A stretch of 64,000 nt of DNA from Lachnospiraceae bacterium (GTDB lineage: Bacteria; Bacillota; Clostridia; Lachnospirales; Lachnospiraceae), in the NCBI GenBank assembly GCA_910576125.1, contig CAJTHM010000022.1:39673-103672 (forward strand), read 5' to 3'. The position numbers and the translations under genes are program-made. Shown here in pieces: positions 54,921-61,390 of this stretch. Each line of letters starts with the position of its first letter. The first letter of the stretch is position 1. Below the pieces are notes generated by a model. It searched no databases and was not told where the DNA came from. It worked only from the letters and a program-made list of their open reading frames with translations.

Positions 54921-55130
54921 GTGAAGATTGTAGAGAAAGCCATTAAGCAGACCTATCGCTTTAGTTGTCCGGTATGCGGTAGCCGGTTGGAGGGTGAGAG
55001 TCAGGAGTTCGTTGACATCGGCGGAAAGGTCAACAAGTTCTTTTGCCCGGTTTGCAGAGAGGATCGTTATATTCCATGGTCCAGCCTTAGGAAGAATATT
55101 ACATACGAGAAAGCGAAAGGTACGCAGTAA
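54921..55130 (+). CDS. Small zinc-ribbon protein, GTG start
   Basis: 69 residues with two Cys pairs 33 residues apart (CPVCGSRLEG...FFCPVCRED), typical of a zinc ribbon. It starts at GTG with GAGGT just upstream, 10 bases after the previous gene. Partner unknown; nucleic-acid binding is the usual role of such ribbons. Confidence 0.65.
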   Translation: MKIVEKAIKQTYRFSCPVCGSRLEGESQEFVDIGGKVNKFFCPVCREDRYIPWSSLRKNITYEKAKGTQ

Positions 55131-55155
55131 ATACAAGCTCCTTTATGAAAGGAGG
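55121..55155 (+). promoter_or_regulatory. Cassette leader L2
   Basis: TACGCAGTAAATACAAGCTC then CTTTATGAAAGGAGG. Confidence 0.6.
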
Positions 55156-55164
55156 CATGGTTAT

Positions 55165-55344
55165 ATGTCAAAGATAAAGTCTATGATCATTTATATTTTG
55201 TCAGTAGCACTCGCATTTGAAAGCGGATTGATCGCCATCTTTGTATGTGCTATGGCAGTATTGGCTGATGAAAAGACAGAGTCAAGGAAACGCAGCAGTC
55301 GTGTCAGCTATTCAAATTATTACAACGAAAGGAGAGGAGCCTAA
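55165..55344 (+). CDS. Small single-pass membrane protein (cassette 2)
   Basis: 59 residues. One N-terminal membrane helix (SMIIYILSVALAFESGLIAIF, continuing VCAMAVLA) is followed by a basic, Ser/Tyr-rich tail (ESRKRSSRVSYSNYYNERRGA). ATG 55165 has GAAAGGAGG 9 bases upstream. The stop lies in the loop of hairpin H2, with leader L2 upstream. Unknown function. Confidence 0.7.
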   Translation: MSKIKSMIIYILSVALAFESGLIAIFVCAMAVLADEKTESRKRSSRVSYSNYYNERRGA

Positions 55345-55360
55345 CAAGGGCTCTTTTCTT
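55337..55360 (+). terminator. Stop-codon hairpin H2
   Basis: GAGCC (55337-55341), loop TAACAAG with the stop codon, GGCTC (55349-55353), then TTTTCTTTT. Confidence 0.7.
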
Positions 55361-55462
55361 TTATATTTTCAGAACGAAGGTAACGGAAAAACATGCTATT
55401 TTGGTATTTGGAAAATTCCCCGGGTAAGAAATTTGGGAGAATTTTTCAGAAAGGAGAAAGAA

Positions 55463-55681
55463 GTGCTGATAGTGGTTGGAATAATTGTTGGATTTTTGCT
55501 TGGTGTTGCTGCGACTCTGCATATTTTGAGAAAAGACACCATCGGAAATTTGATGATTGTGGATGATCCGGAGGACGGTTCCTATATGTTTCTTGAAATT
55601 TCAAGATTGGACATCGAAAGACTGAGGGTACAACCGATGGTAAAACTCAATGTTGTCAATAAAGGAAAAACGCATAAATAA
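55463..55681 (+). CDS. Small membrane-anchored protein, GTG start
   Basis: 72 residues: LIVVGIIVGFLLGVAATLHIL as an N-terminal anchor, then a small soluble domain (IVDDPEDGSYMFLEISRLD). AGAAAGGAG is well spaced to the GTG start. It resembles short phage proteins of the pattern membrane helix plus one acidic domain. It has neither leader L nor stop-codon hairpin H. Confidence 0.65.
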   Translation: MLIVVGIIVGFLLGVAATLHILRKDTIGNLMIVDDPEDGSYMFLEISRLDIERLRVQPMVKLNVVNKGKTHK

Positions 55682-55732
55682 CACCCTCTGTTATGGAACA
55701 TAAAAATTCATCATTGAAAGGAGAAGAAAACG

Positions 55733-56167
55733 ATGGATGAACAAATTAGACAGGCGTTGGCAGATGAGATTTTAAGTCAACTTAACGGTTTGAGTAATCT
55801 TCAACCGGGAAGCAAAGAGCAGCAGACGGCAGTGGAAAATGTCACCAAACTCTATAGATTGGGATTGGAGGATGTAAAGGCCGACACTGATTACGATGAA
55901 AAGCTATATCGCAGGGATGTGGATGCACAGCACGAACAGGATGAGCTGGATCGACAGACCCGCGAGGAACAGTTCAAGAAAGATCAGCTGGCGGAACAGA
56001 TTAAAGACCGATATTTCAAACTTGGAGTAGAGGTGGCAGGAATCGTATTACCGCTGATTTTCTATGCAACCTGGATGAAGAGAGGATTCAAATTTGAAGA
56101 GACGGGAACTTATACATCAACGACGTTCAGAGGGTTGTTCAATCGATTCAGACCGACAAAAAAATGA
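55733..56167 (+). CDS. Coiled-coil protein with C-terminal membrane helix
   Basis: 144 residues: a long charged helix region (about 20-95, rich in Gln/Glu/Asp/Arg), then a membrane helix (VEVAGIVLPLIFYATWM) and a basic end. It was probably anchored from the inside. GAAAGGAG lies 9 bases before the ATG. A hairpin-rich stretch (56.18-56.23 kb) follows. Family unknown. Confidence 0.7.
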   Translation: MDEQIRQALADEILSQLNGLSNLQPGSKEQQTAVENVTKLYRLGLEDVKADTDYDEKLYRRDVDAQHEQDELDRQTREEQFKKDQLAEQIKDRYFKLGVEVAGIVLPLIFYATWMKRGFKFEETGTYTSTTFRGLFNRFRPTKK

Positions 56168-56226
56168 ATTTTAAAGCAAATGAGCGGAGGGTTCGTGTAA
56201 AACACATGGACTCTTCGTTTTTCTCC

Positions 56227-56257
56227 GCATAGATAACAACTACTCTTATGAAAGGAG
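56227..56257 (+). promoter_or_regulatory. Cassette leader L3
   Basis: GCATAGATAACAACTACT then CTTATGAAAGGAGCG; ATGAAAGGAGCGTGA again forms a 4-codon frame. Confidence 0.6.
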
Positions 56258-56266
56258 CGTGATTTT

Positions 56267-56557
56267 ATGATAGACGAAAAGAAAACAAAAGCATATCATG
56301 ACAGAGTTTTAACTGGTATTAGTCAGAATCATAGAAAGGTTGATTACTATACTCGACAAGCGGAACGGTGTAAAAGAATATATATTCTTACAAAAAATAG
56401 AGGTGGTATATATAGGCTTATACATAGATGGGCAAAGAAGAAAAATCAACATTTCTGTAAAGAAGGAACTAAATTAGCTTTAAAAACTCTGAAAGTTTGT
56501 GTTGATGAGTTTGACTATCTGGATAATTACTTAAAGAATTTTAAAGAGGAGTCCTAA
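56267..56557 (+). CDS. Small basic protein (cassette 3)
   Basis: 96 residues, very basic in the middle (RQAERCKRIYILTKNRGG; RLIHRWAKKKNQHF), with no membrane helix; it probably binds nucleic acid. It ends NFKEES, with the stop in the loop of hairpin H3 and leader L3 upstream. Base use is more AT-rich than its neighbours, hinting at separate acquisition. Confidence 0.7.
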   Translation: MIDEKKTKAYHDRVLTGISQNHRKVDYYTRQAERCKRIYILTKNRGGIYRLIHRWAKKKNQHFCKEGTKLALKTLKVCVDEFDYLDNYLKNFKEES

Positions 56558-56576
56558 CAAGGGCTCTTTCTCTTTG
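56549..56576 (+). terminator. Stop-codon hairpin H3
   Basis: GAGTCC (56549-56554), TAACAA, GGGCTC (56561-56566), then TTTCTCTTT. Confidence 0.75.
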
Positions 56577-56593
56577 CCGCTTAGGAGCATGTT

Positions 56594-56953
56594 ATGAGAT
56601 ATCACTATGAAAAGCCGACTATTTATCTGTCTATGTATGGAGAACGTTATATTTGTGAGCACCCGGTTTACAACAGCTGCACCTTATTCAAAATTGGCGA
56701 AAAAGGATTGGCTGTCATTCAGCAACGATTTAATGCAGAAACCAAAAGTACTTGGTGGGGAGAAGTAGATTCGTGGATAACGGATGACTTATATTTACAT
56801 CCAGGATTCAAGGAATACTTTGAAAATCGTGCCGGAGACTGTACGAATGGTCTTTATCCTACTGTTACGGTCAGGCAAATTATGTGGGCGTTAAAAATGA
56901 AGCCAATTCCGAGAGAACGTTGGGAAACGGTATTCGACCGGCGTGAGATTTAG
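56594..56953 (+). CDS. Conserved-looking soluble protein of unknown function
   Basis: 119 residues with ordered composition (GEKGLAVIQQRFNAETKSTW; LYLHPGFKEYFENRAGDC; YPTVTVRQIMWALKMKPIP). I have an impression of similar proteins in Clostridial phages and plasmids but cannot name a family. TTAGGAG lies 7 bases before the ATG. It lies between cassettes 3 and 4 and has no stop-codon hairpin of its own. Confidence 0.7.
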   Translation: MRYHYEKPTIYLSMYGERYICEHPVYNSCTLFKIGEKGLAVIQQRFNAETKSTWWGEVDSWITDDLYLHPGFKEYFENRAGDCTNGLYPTVTVRQIMWALKMKPIPRERWETVFDRREI

Positions 56954-56982
56954 CGAATTTTGCAACTCCTTTTATGGAAAGC
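56953..56982 (+). promoter_or_regulatory. Cassette leader L4
   Basis: GCGAATTTTGCAACTCC then TTTTATGGAAAGC. A separate ACGAAAGGAG ribosome site follows 15 bases later. Confidence 0.65.
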
Positions 56983-57007
56983 TACGTATTTACGAAAGGA
57001 GAAAAGA

Positions 57008-57163
57008 ATGAGCAAAACGGAGAGACATTTAAGCAACAAAATACGCATATTTGAGGATATGTTATTACGGAGTAAAAATGGGTACGAAATTGAAACGCTC
57101 AGAAATGAACTGGCAAAAATGCGTATGTCATTACAGAAATTACAGTATGCGAGAGAGTCCTAA
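57008..57163 (+). CDS. Small coiled-coil protein (cassette 4)
   Basis: 51 residues, all-helical heptad pattern (IRIFEDMLLRS; IETLRNELAKMRMSLQKLQ), ending YARES at a stop codon in hairpin H4. ATG 57008 has GAAAGGAG 9 bases upstream. Likely oligomeric. Unknown function. Confidence 0.65.
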   Translation: MSKTERHLSNKIRIFEDMLLRSKNGYEIETLRNELAKMRMSLQKLQYARES

Positions 57164-57181
57164 CAAGGGCTCTTTCTCTTT
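57155..57181 (+). terminator. Stop-codon hairpin H4
   Basis: GAGTCC (57155-57160), TAACAA, GGGCTC (57167-57172), then TTTCTCTTT. Confidence 0.75.
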
Positions 57182-57182
57182 A

Positions 57183-57212
57183 CGCTTGAAATACAACTGC
57201 CTTTATGAAAAC
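57183..57212 (+). promoter_or_regulatory. Cassette leader L5
   Basis: GCTTGAAATACAACTGC then CTTTATGAAAACC, starting 2 bases after the U-tract of H4. Confidence 0.6.
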
Positions 57213-57239
57213 CAACGATTTGGAAAGGAGAAAAGGAGT

Positions 57240-57455
57240 ATGGACGAAATGAAAATCAACTCAAAATTCTTGAAGAACTTGATTGCTAAGTTCGTAAAAA
57301 GAGAGGTAAAGAAAAAGGCAGGATACGAAGTAGATATCCAGCTGAATGAATTTACGGCAACGGTTACGGATGGAACGGCTCATGTTCACTTGAATGTAGA
57401 TGCAGAATTGGGTAAAGACGAACTTACAAAGCTTCTGGCAACGATTGGCTTGTAA
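57240..57455 (+). CDS. Small basic/acidic protein (cassette 5)
   Basis: 71 residues: a basic amphipathic N-terminal helix (FLKNLIAKFVKREVKKKAG), then beta-like strands (VDIQLNEFTATVTDGTAHVH). Tandem AAAGGAG/AAAGGAG sites precede the ATG. A variant hairpin (about 57464-57490) follows the stop instead of enclosing it. Unknown function. Confidence 0.7.
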   Translation: MDEMKINSKFLKNLIAKFVKREVKKKAGYEVDIQLNEFTATVTDGTAHVHLNVDAELGKDELTKLLATIGL

Positions 57456-57463
57456 AGAGTTGA

Positions 57464-57495
57464 GGGATCGTGGAGACACGGTCTCTTTGCTTTTA
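57464..57495 (+). terminator. Variant cassette hairpin H7
   Basis: GAGGGATCGTG, loop GAGA, CACGGTCTC, then TTTGCTTTT. It stands 8 bases after the stop codon, so here the stop is outside the stem-loop. Confidence 0.6.
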
Positions 57496-57500
57496 CATAC

Positions 57501-57530
57501 GCAAAAATCGCAAAGGCTTTTATGGAAAAA
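57501..57530 (+). promoter_or_regulatory. Cassette leader L6
   Basis: GCAAAAATCGCAAAGG then CTTTTATGGAAAA. Confidence 0.6.
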
Positions 57531-57554
57531 AACTAATTTCGGGAGGGTGCAATT

Positions 57555-57743
57555 ATGATGAGAGCATTAAAAGATTACAACGAAATGGTATGGAGACCGT
57601 CATGGAAATGGATGAAGAAGTATTGGAAAGGATATTCCGTGCTGCTGGTGATTTCGATGATTGTTCCATACCTTTGGTTCTATTGGAGTGACATCACAGA
57701 GTACATCAAGAACAAGTTTACAAAGAATGAAGGAGAGTCCTAA
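57555..57743 (+). CDS. Small single-pass membrane protein (cassette 6)
   Basis: 62 residues. A Trp/Lys-rich N-terminus (VWRPSWKWMKKYWKG) precedes one membrane helix (VLLVISMIVPYLWFYWS). The end is NEGES, with the stop in the loop of hairpin H5. GGGAGGG lies 7 bases before the ATG. The Trp-rich amphipathic start resembles holin- or toxin-like peptides, but no family is recognised. Confidence 0.7.
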   Translation: MMRALKDYNEMVWRPSWKWMKKYWKGYSVLLVISMIVPYLWFYWSDITEYIKNKFTKNEGES

Positions 57744-57761
57744 CAAAGGCTCTTTCTTCTT
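57735..57761 (+). terminator. Stop-codon hairpin H5
   Basis: GAGTCC (57735-57740), TAACAA, AGGCTC (57747-57752), then TTTCTTCTT. One base differs from the other copies, leaving a 5-bp stem. Confidence 0.65.
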
Positions 57762-57790
57762 GCGCGAATTTTGCAAGTTCTATTATGGAG
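57762..57790 (+). promoter_or_regulatory. Cassette leader L7
   Basis: GCGCGAATTTTGCAAGTT then CTATTATGGAG; it leads into the tRNA-like sequence rather than a protein gene. Confidence 0.6.
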
Positions 57791-57860
57791 AAAGAAACTA
57801 GCTTAAAGTAGAGCACCCGTTTATCTCGGGAGATTCCAGTTCGAATCTGGGGCTTTCTCT
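57788..57860 (+). ncRNA. tRNA-like sequence carried as a cassette
   Basis: Outer arms GAGAAAG / CTTTCTC (7 bp) and a tRNA D-arm pattern (TAGCTTAAAGTAGAGC) are present. The anticodon-like arm is CCCG-TTTATCT-CGGG and the T-arm is TCCAG-TTCGAAT-CTGGG. The T-arm is canonical. The acceptor/D spacing is abnormal and the anticodon stem has only four good pairs, so it is a degenerate tRNA, an odd phage tRNA or a tRNA mimic. It lies between leader L7 and hairpin H8. Confidence 0.5.
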
Positions 57861-57870
57861 TATATTTTTT

Positions 57871-57897
57871 AGCCCAAACAAGGGCTTTTACGTTTTA
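57871..57897 (+). terminator. Cassette hairpin H8 (no stop codon)
   Basis: AGCCC (57871-57875), loop AAACAA, GGGCT (57882-57886), then TTTTACGTTTT. Same loop type as H1-H6, with AAA replacing TAA, after a cassette without a reading frame. Confidence 0.65.
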
Positions 57898-57915
57898 TCG
57901 AAAGGAGAAAACAAA

Positions 57916-58479
57916 ATGGAAAGTATCAAAGTATTAAGGAGACAAGAAACAGAAACAAAGGAAATCAAGGTCGGGGATCAGATTTTAGTATCTCTGGTAG
58001 AACTTGGTGATTTTACCGCAACAGCTCACAAAATTGCGGACAAGGGTATCCTATTTATTTTTGATGAATATGTGACAAGCAGGCCGATGAACAGCAAGAA
58101 CACCAATGAAGGCGGTTATGAGGAATCTGATTTAAAGGATTGGTTTGATTCTGTACTTTTGGAAGCATTTCCGGACGAGCTTAGAAGCCGAATTGCTAAT
58201 TTATCTATTCCGTCAATCGGTGAGTTATTTGGTCACGATGATAAATGGGTTAATGCATATTTTGAACTGGATGAAGATAAGCAACTTGCACTTATGAAAA
58301 AACAAAGGAACCGCATAGCGTACTTCAATAATGAATGGGTATGGGGGTGGTTAAGAAACAGGGCAAAGAAAAACATTTCTTCAACTGATTTTGCTTATGT
58401 GGGCTGCGGTAAGTCCCCGAATGCTCACGGCGCACGGGGCTCTCTTGGAGTTAGGCCAGAGTTCTGGATGATTGAATAA
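57916..58479 (+). CDS. DUF6273-like protein, paralogue 1
   Basis: 187 residues with the DUF6273 pattern: an N-terminal beta region (VGDQILVSLVELGDFTATAH), the NTNEGGYEESDLKDWFDS stretch near 60-80 and a C-terminal ending (FAYVGCGKS...GSLGVRPEFW). The fold is probably a C-type-lectin-like domain used for binding. It shares the same ends with the paralogue at 60.8 kb but differs in the loop between FAyVG and SLGVRP. GAAAGGAG lies before the ATG. Confidence 0.75.
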   Translation: MESIKVLRRQETETKEIKVGDQILVSLVELGDFTATAHKIADKGILFIFDEYVTSRPMNSKNTNEGGYEESDLKDWFDSVLLEAFPDELRSRIANLSIPSIGELFGHDDKWVNAYFELDEDKQLALMKKQRNRIAYFNNEWVWGWLRNRAKKNISSTDFAYVGCGKSPNAHGARGSLGVRPEFWMIE

Positions 58480-58519
58480 AGCTTGAAATAAAAAATCCCT
58501 ATTTGAAAGGAGAAAAAAT

Positions 58520-59452
58520 ATGAAAGGAAGCAAAAACATCAGAGGAAGTACAGAATGGGAAAAGAAGTTTATTGATAGCTTCAATCGGCTTTGTAATCGG
58601 CACCACTCATGGCAGGTGTGGCAAGACTTTGTCAATATGTCTGCCAGTGCAATTGCCAATGCAGTGGATCGGAGGCCAGATGTCTGGAAACTAAGGGAAG
58701 ATTCTTATATGGCAACTGTCAAAAGATATTCCAAAGAGGAGTTGAATCTCATCACGGAACTGTTAAGCATCACAACATTGGCATTAGAAGAGAACCCGGC
58801 ACAGGACTTTCTGGGGAAGATGTACATGCAGTTCAATCTTGAAAACAAATGGCACGGGCAATTCTTTACGCCTTGGCATGTTGCAGAGCTTATGGCAAAG
58901 ATGCTGGTCAGCGATGAGACAAAAGAGAAGATTGCATCTCAGGATTACATTTCCGTCAATGATCCTTGCTGTGGTGCCGGCTGTATGCTTATAGCTTTCG
59001 CAAATGTCTGTAAAAACGATTTAGATATCAACTACCAGCAATCGGTGCTTTTTGTGGCGCAGGATATTGACTCGGTAGTTGCCAAGATGTGTTATATCCA
59101 AATCAGTCTTTTGGGATGCCCAGGCTTTGTGATAGTTGGCAATTCCCTTTTGGAGCCAGTTTGCGGAAGTACAATCGAGCCAATCTATATGAGGCCAGAA
59201 GACATTTGGTATACACCATTATATTTTACTGATGTGTGGACGCTTCGGAGAATCCGGTCTTGGAATAATAAGCTTCGGAAAGAAGAACCGGAACCGAAAC
59301 CTATTCAGATACCTAAGATTGAGAAATCTCCAAGAACGGCCCCAGTAGTACATAACTCACCGCAAAAGCCGATTGCAAAGAAACCTGTAAAGAAGAAAAA
59401 ACCGTTTTCGCTGAAAGACTTTTTTACAGTGAAAGGAAAGGGTAAGAAATGA
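58520..59452 (+). CDS. N6-adenine-methyltransferase-like protein lacking NPPY
   Basis: 310 residues. The middle resembles type I HsdM/N6-MTase folds: GQFFTPWHVAELMAKML, then SAM motif NDPCCGAGCML near residue 155 and a QDID acidic pair. The catalytic (D/N)PP(Y/F) motif expected after LVGNS is absent; the stretch is GNSLLEPVCGST. A Pro/Lys-rich basic tail (PKPIQIPKIEKSP; KPVKKKKPFSLKDFF) ends the protein. It may bind SAM or DNA without methylating. Its stop overlaps the next start (ATGA). Confidence 0.75.
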   Translation: MKGSKNIRGSTEWEKKFIDSFNRLCNRHHSWQVWQDFVNMSASAIANAVDRRPDVWKLREDSYMATVKRYSKEELNLITELLSITTLALEENPAQDFLGKMYMQFNLENKWHGQFFTPWHVAELMAKMLVSDETKEKIASQDYISVNDPCCGAGCMLIAFANVCKNDLDINYQQSVLFVAQDIDSVVAKMCYIQISLLGCPGFVIVGNSLLEPVCGSTIEPIYMRPEDIWYTPLYFTDVWTLRRIRSWNNKLRKEEPEPKPIQIPKIEKSPRTAPVVHNSPQKPIAKKPVKKKKPFSLKDFFTVKGKGKK

Positions 59453-60219
59453 ATTTAAGGCAAAAATTTTATAGGATATGCGGCAAGTCGAGGCTGTATC
59501 TGAGACGCTCATCGCCAACTATCTTATGTTGTGTAGCAGCAGTCGGTGTTGTAGGGACAGCTGTGGCCGCCGTCAAGGCGACTCCCAAAGCTATGAAGTT
59601 GTTGGAAGATGCTGCGGACGAAAAGGGAACAGATTTAAGCAGGACGGAGATTGTCCTCACTGTCGCTCATTTGTATATCCCGGCGGCTGTTATTGGAGCT
59701 GGCACCATCTTCTGTATTTTCGGAGCAAACGCTCTTAACAAACAGCATCAGGCAAGATTGATGAGCGCTTACGCTTTGCTTAGAAACTATCACAAGGAAT
59801 ATCGTGATAAGTTGATCGAACTGCATGGCGAAGAAGCAGATGCCGAAATCCGAAATGCCATGATACGAGAACATTGCAATTTCCATCCGCTTGATTCAGA
59901 TGTTCCAGACGATAAAGTTATATTTTACGATGAAATATCCGGGGAATCCGTTACGCGGTATGAGCGGGAAGTGATAGATGCTGAGTATCATTTCAATCGC
60001 AATTTTACAATGAGGGGGTATGCGTTCCTTAACGAGTTCTACGAATTCCTGGGATTGCCTATGACCGAATACGGAGAAATTGCCGGGTGGTCCATGTCTT
60101 CTGGAATTATGTGGGTGGATTTTGAACATCGGCTGATTGATAATGACGATGGAGGAACAGCCTGTTATTCCATTGACATGGTATTTTCACCGGAGGTCCT
60201 GGAAGAATGGGAATGCTAA
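59449..60219 (+). CDS. DUF6353-like membrane protein, paralogue 1
   Basis: 256 residues. Membrane helix 1 (about 22-45) ends in the conserved KATPKAMKLLEDA; helix 2 is LYIPAAVIGAGTIFCIFGA. A soluble C-terminal domain follows, with FNRNFTMRGYAFLNEFYEFLGL and GWSMSSGIMWVDFEH. It resembles DUF6353, a family seen in Clostridial phages and mobile elements. Translation is coupled to the MTase-like gene by a 4-base overlap. Confidence 0.75.
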   Translation: MNLRQKFYRICGKSRLYLRRSSPTILCCVAAVGVVGTAVAAVKATPKAMKLLEDAADEKGTDLSRTEIVLTVAHLYIPAAVIGAGTIFCIFGANALNKQHQARLMSAYALLRNYHKEYRDKLIELHGEEADAEIRNAMIREHCNFHPLDSDVPDDKVIFYDEISGESVTRYEREVIDAEYHFNRNFTMRGYAFLNEFYEFLGLPMTEYGEIAGWSMSSGIMWVDFEHRLIDNDDGGTACYSIDMVFSPEVLEEWEC

Positions 60220-60224
60220 CAACT

Positions 60225-60258
60225 CCGCAAAATTTGCAATCACTATTATGAAAGGAGG
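60225..60258 (+). promoter_or_regulatory. Cassette leader L8
   Basis: CCGCAAAATTTGCAATCA then CTATTATGAAAGGAGG. It contains the near-palindrome GCAAAATTTGC. Confidence 0.65.
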
Positions 60259-60267
60259 AGATGCTTT

Positions 60268-60432
60268 ATGACTGGAGCGGTAATTAAAGGAATCGGATTG
60301 GCGGCGACTGTAATTGGGATGGGAACATCACTCATCACCGATTGGGTTAACGAAAAGAAGATGGATGAAAAGATCGAAGAGAAAGTGAATGAGGCATTGT
60401 CCAGAAGAGACAAGAATGAAGAGGAGTCCTAA
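60268..60432 (+). CDS. Small single-pass membrane protein (cassette 8)
   Basis: 54 residues: MTGAVIKGIGLAATVIGMGT forms most of one N-terminal membrane helix, then a charged helix (KKMDEKIEEKVNEALSRRD) and the end NEEES. GAAAGGAGG lies 9 bases before the ATG. The stop is in the loop of hairpin H6. The DEK..EEKVNEAL tail resembles small inner-membrane phage proteins; function unknown. Confidence 0.7.
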   Translation: MTGAVIKGIGLAATVIGMGTSLITDWVNEKKMDEKIEEKVNEALSRRDKNEEES

Positions 60433-60450
60433 CAAGGGCTCTTTCTTCTT
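60424..60450 (+). terminator. Stop-codon hairpin H6
   Basis: GAGTCC (60424-60429), TAACAA, GGGCTC (60436-60441), then TTTCTTCTT. Confidence 0.75.
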
Positions 60451-60469
60451 GCGCAGAGGAGGCAGCGCA

Positions 60470-60766
60470 ATGAGCAACGATTATATTTTATCCGTAATTC
60501 GGGAATATGCGGATGAATACCTGAAAGAACCGGGTTGGCGTATGTCAAAAGACTGGTTCAGGCAGGTTTCGTATAGCCGGTGGGCGGTGGGTGAAATATT
60601 GAAAAGCATTGAGGAATCCCGATTCACGCCGCCCATCATGGTTGTTGAGGATTTCATCCGTAAAATGGATGACTTCTCATGCCGGAACAAAAAGACAAGC
60701 ATTATATTTTCAGTCGCACATGACATGGCCGAGAACATTTTGGACGTTCTGATTGCCATGAAATGA
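60470..60766 (+). CDS. Small soluble protein of unknown function
   Basis: 98 residues, helical, with ordered composition (YILSVIREYADEYLKEPGW; RWAVGEILKSIEES; SIIFSVAHDMAENILDVLI). A strong AGAGGAGG site lies 8 bases before the ATG, directly after hairpin H6. No family is recognised. Confidence 0.65.
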   Translation: MSNDYILSVIREYADEYLKEPGWRMSKDWFRQVSYSRWAVGEILKSIEESRFTPPIMVVEDFIRKMDDFSCRNKKTSIIFSVAHDMAENILDVLIAMK

Positions 60767-60787
60767 CATATCGAAAGGAGAAAAAAG

Positions 60788-61342
60788 ATGAAAGTATTAA
60801 GACAACAGGAAGTATCTATTCAGACAACAGGTGAATTCAAGGTCGGGGATCAGATTCAGATTGGAAAATATACCGCTACCTGCCAGAAAGTCACCAGGAA
60901 AGGGGCGCTCTTCCTTTTGGATCAGTATCTGGATGAGGCCTATAAGATGAATCGTGAGAATACGAACGAGGGCGGCTATGAGGGGAGCGACCTGCGCAAG
61001 GAGCTTCAGAAGAATAGCGTTCTGGAAATCTTCGATTCTGTCCGGGAAATGATGGTTCCGTTCAAAAACGGTGATCTGCTCCGTATTCCGTATGCAGAGG
61101 AATTCTTCGGAGATGTCGATTCCTATGAACCGAGCGGAAAGAAACAGTGGCCGCTTATGGAAGACCGCAAGAATCGAATCGCCATCCGGGAAGGAGAAGC
61201 TTATGAGTGGGGCTGGCTGCAGAACAAGCTGAAGTCTTCGGGGGCATATTTCGCTCATGTGGGTACCGATGGCTATGCGAACTACTTCTACGCGTCGGCC
61301 TCTCTTGGGGTTCGTCCGGTTCTCCGCTTGCGGTTAGGCTAA
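60788..61342 (+). CDS. DUF6273-like protein, paralogue 2
   Basis: 184 residues, aligning by eye along its whole length with paralogue 1: KVLRQQEV start, NTNEGGYEGSDLRKEL, RNRIAIREG and YEWGWLQNKL. The C-terminal ending is FAHVGTDGYANYFYASASLGVRP. The loop between FAHVG and SLGVRP is rich in Tyr/Asn/Ala codons ending in C, unlike paralogue 1. Probable binding domain; possible target of sequence diversification (inference). Ends 3 bases before a hairpin. Confidence 0.75.
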   Translation: MKVLRQQEVSIQTTGEFKVGDQIQIGKYTATCQKVTRKGALFLLDQYLDEAYKMNRENTNEGGYEGSDLRKELQKNSVLEIFDSVREMMVPFKNGDLLRIPYAEEFFGDVDSYEPSGKKQWPLMEDRKNRIAIREGEAYEWGWLQNKLKSSGAYFAHVGTDGYANYFYASASLGVRPVLRLRLG

Positions 61343-61345
61343 TCT

Positions 61346-61372
61346 CCGCCCCTTGTGGGCGGTTTATATTTT
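61346..61372 (+). terminator. Hairpin after DUF6273-like paralogue 2
   Basis: CCGCCC (61346-61351), loop CTTGT, GGGCGG (61357-61362), then TTTATATTTT. Confidence 0.75.
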
Positions 61373-61390
61373 GAAAGGAGAAGCGATGAA

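Noticed and set aside
57501..57691. An open frame starting at 57470 across leader L6
   Set aside because: It overlaps the better-supported membrane protein gene at 57555 in another frame and has no ribosome site.
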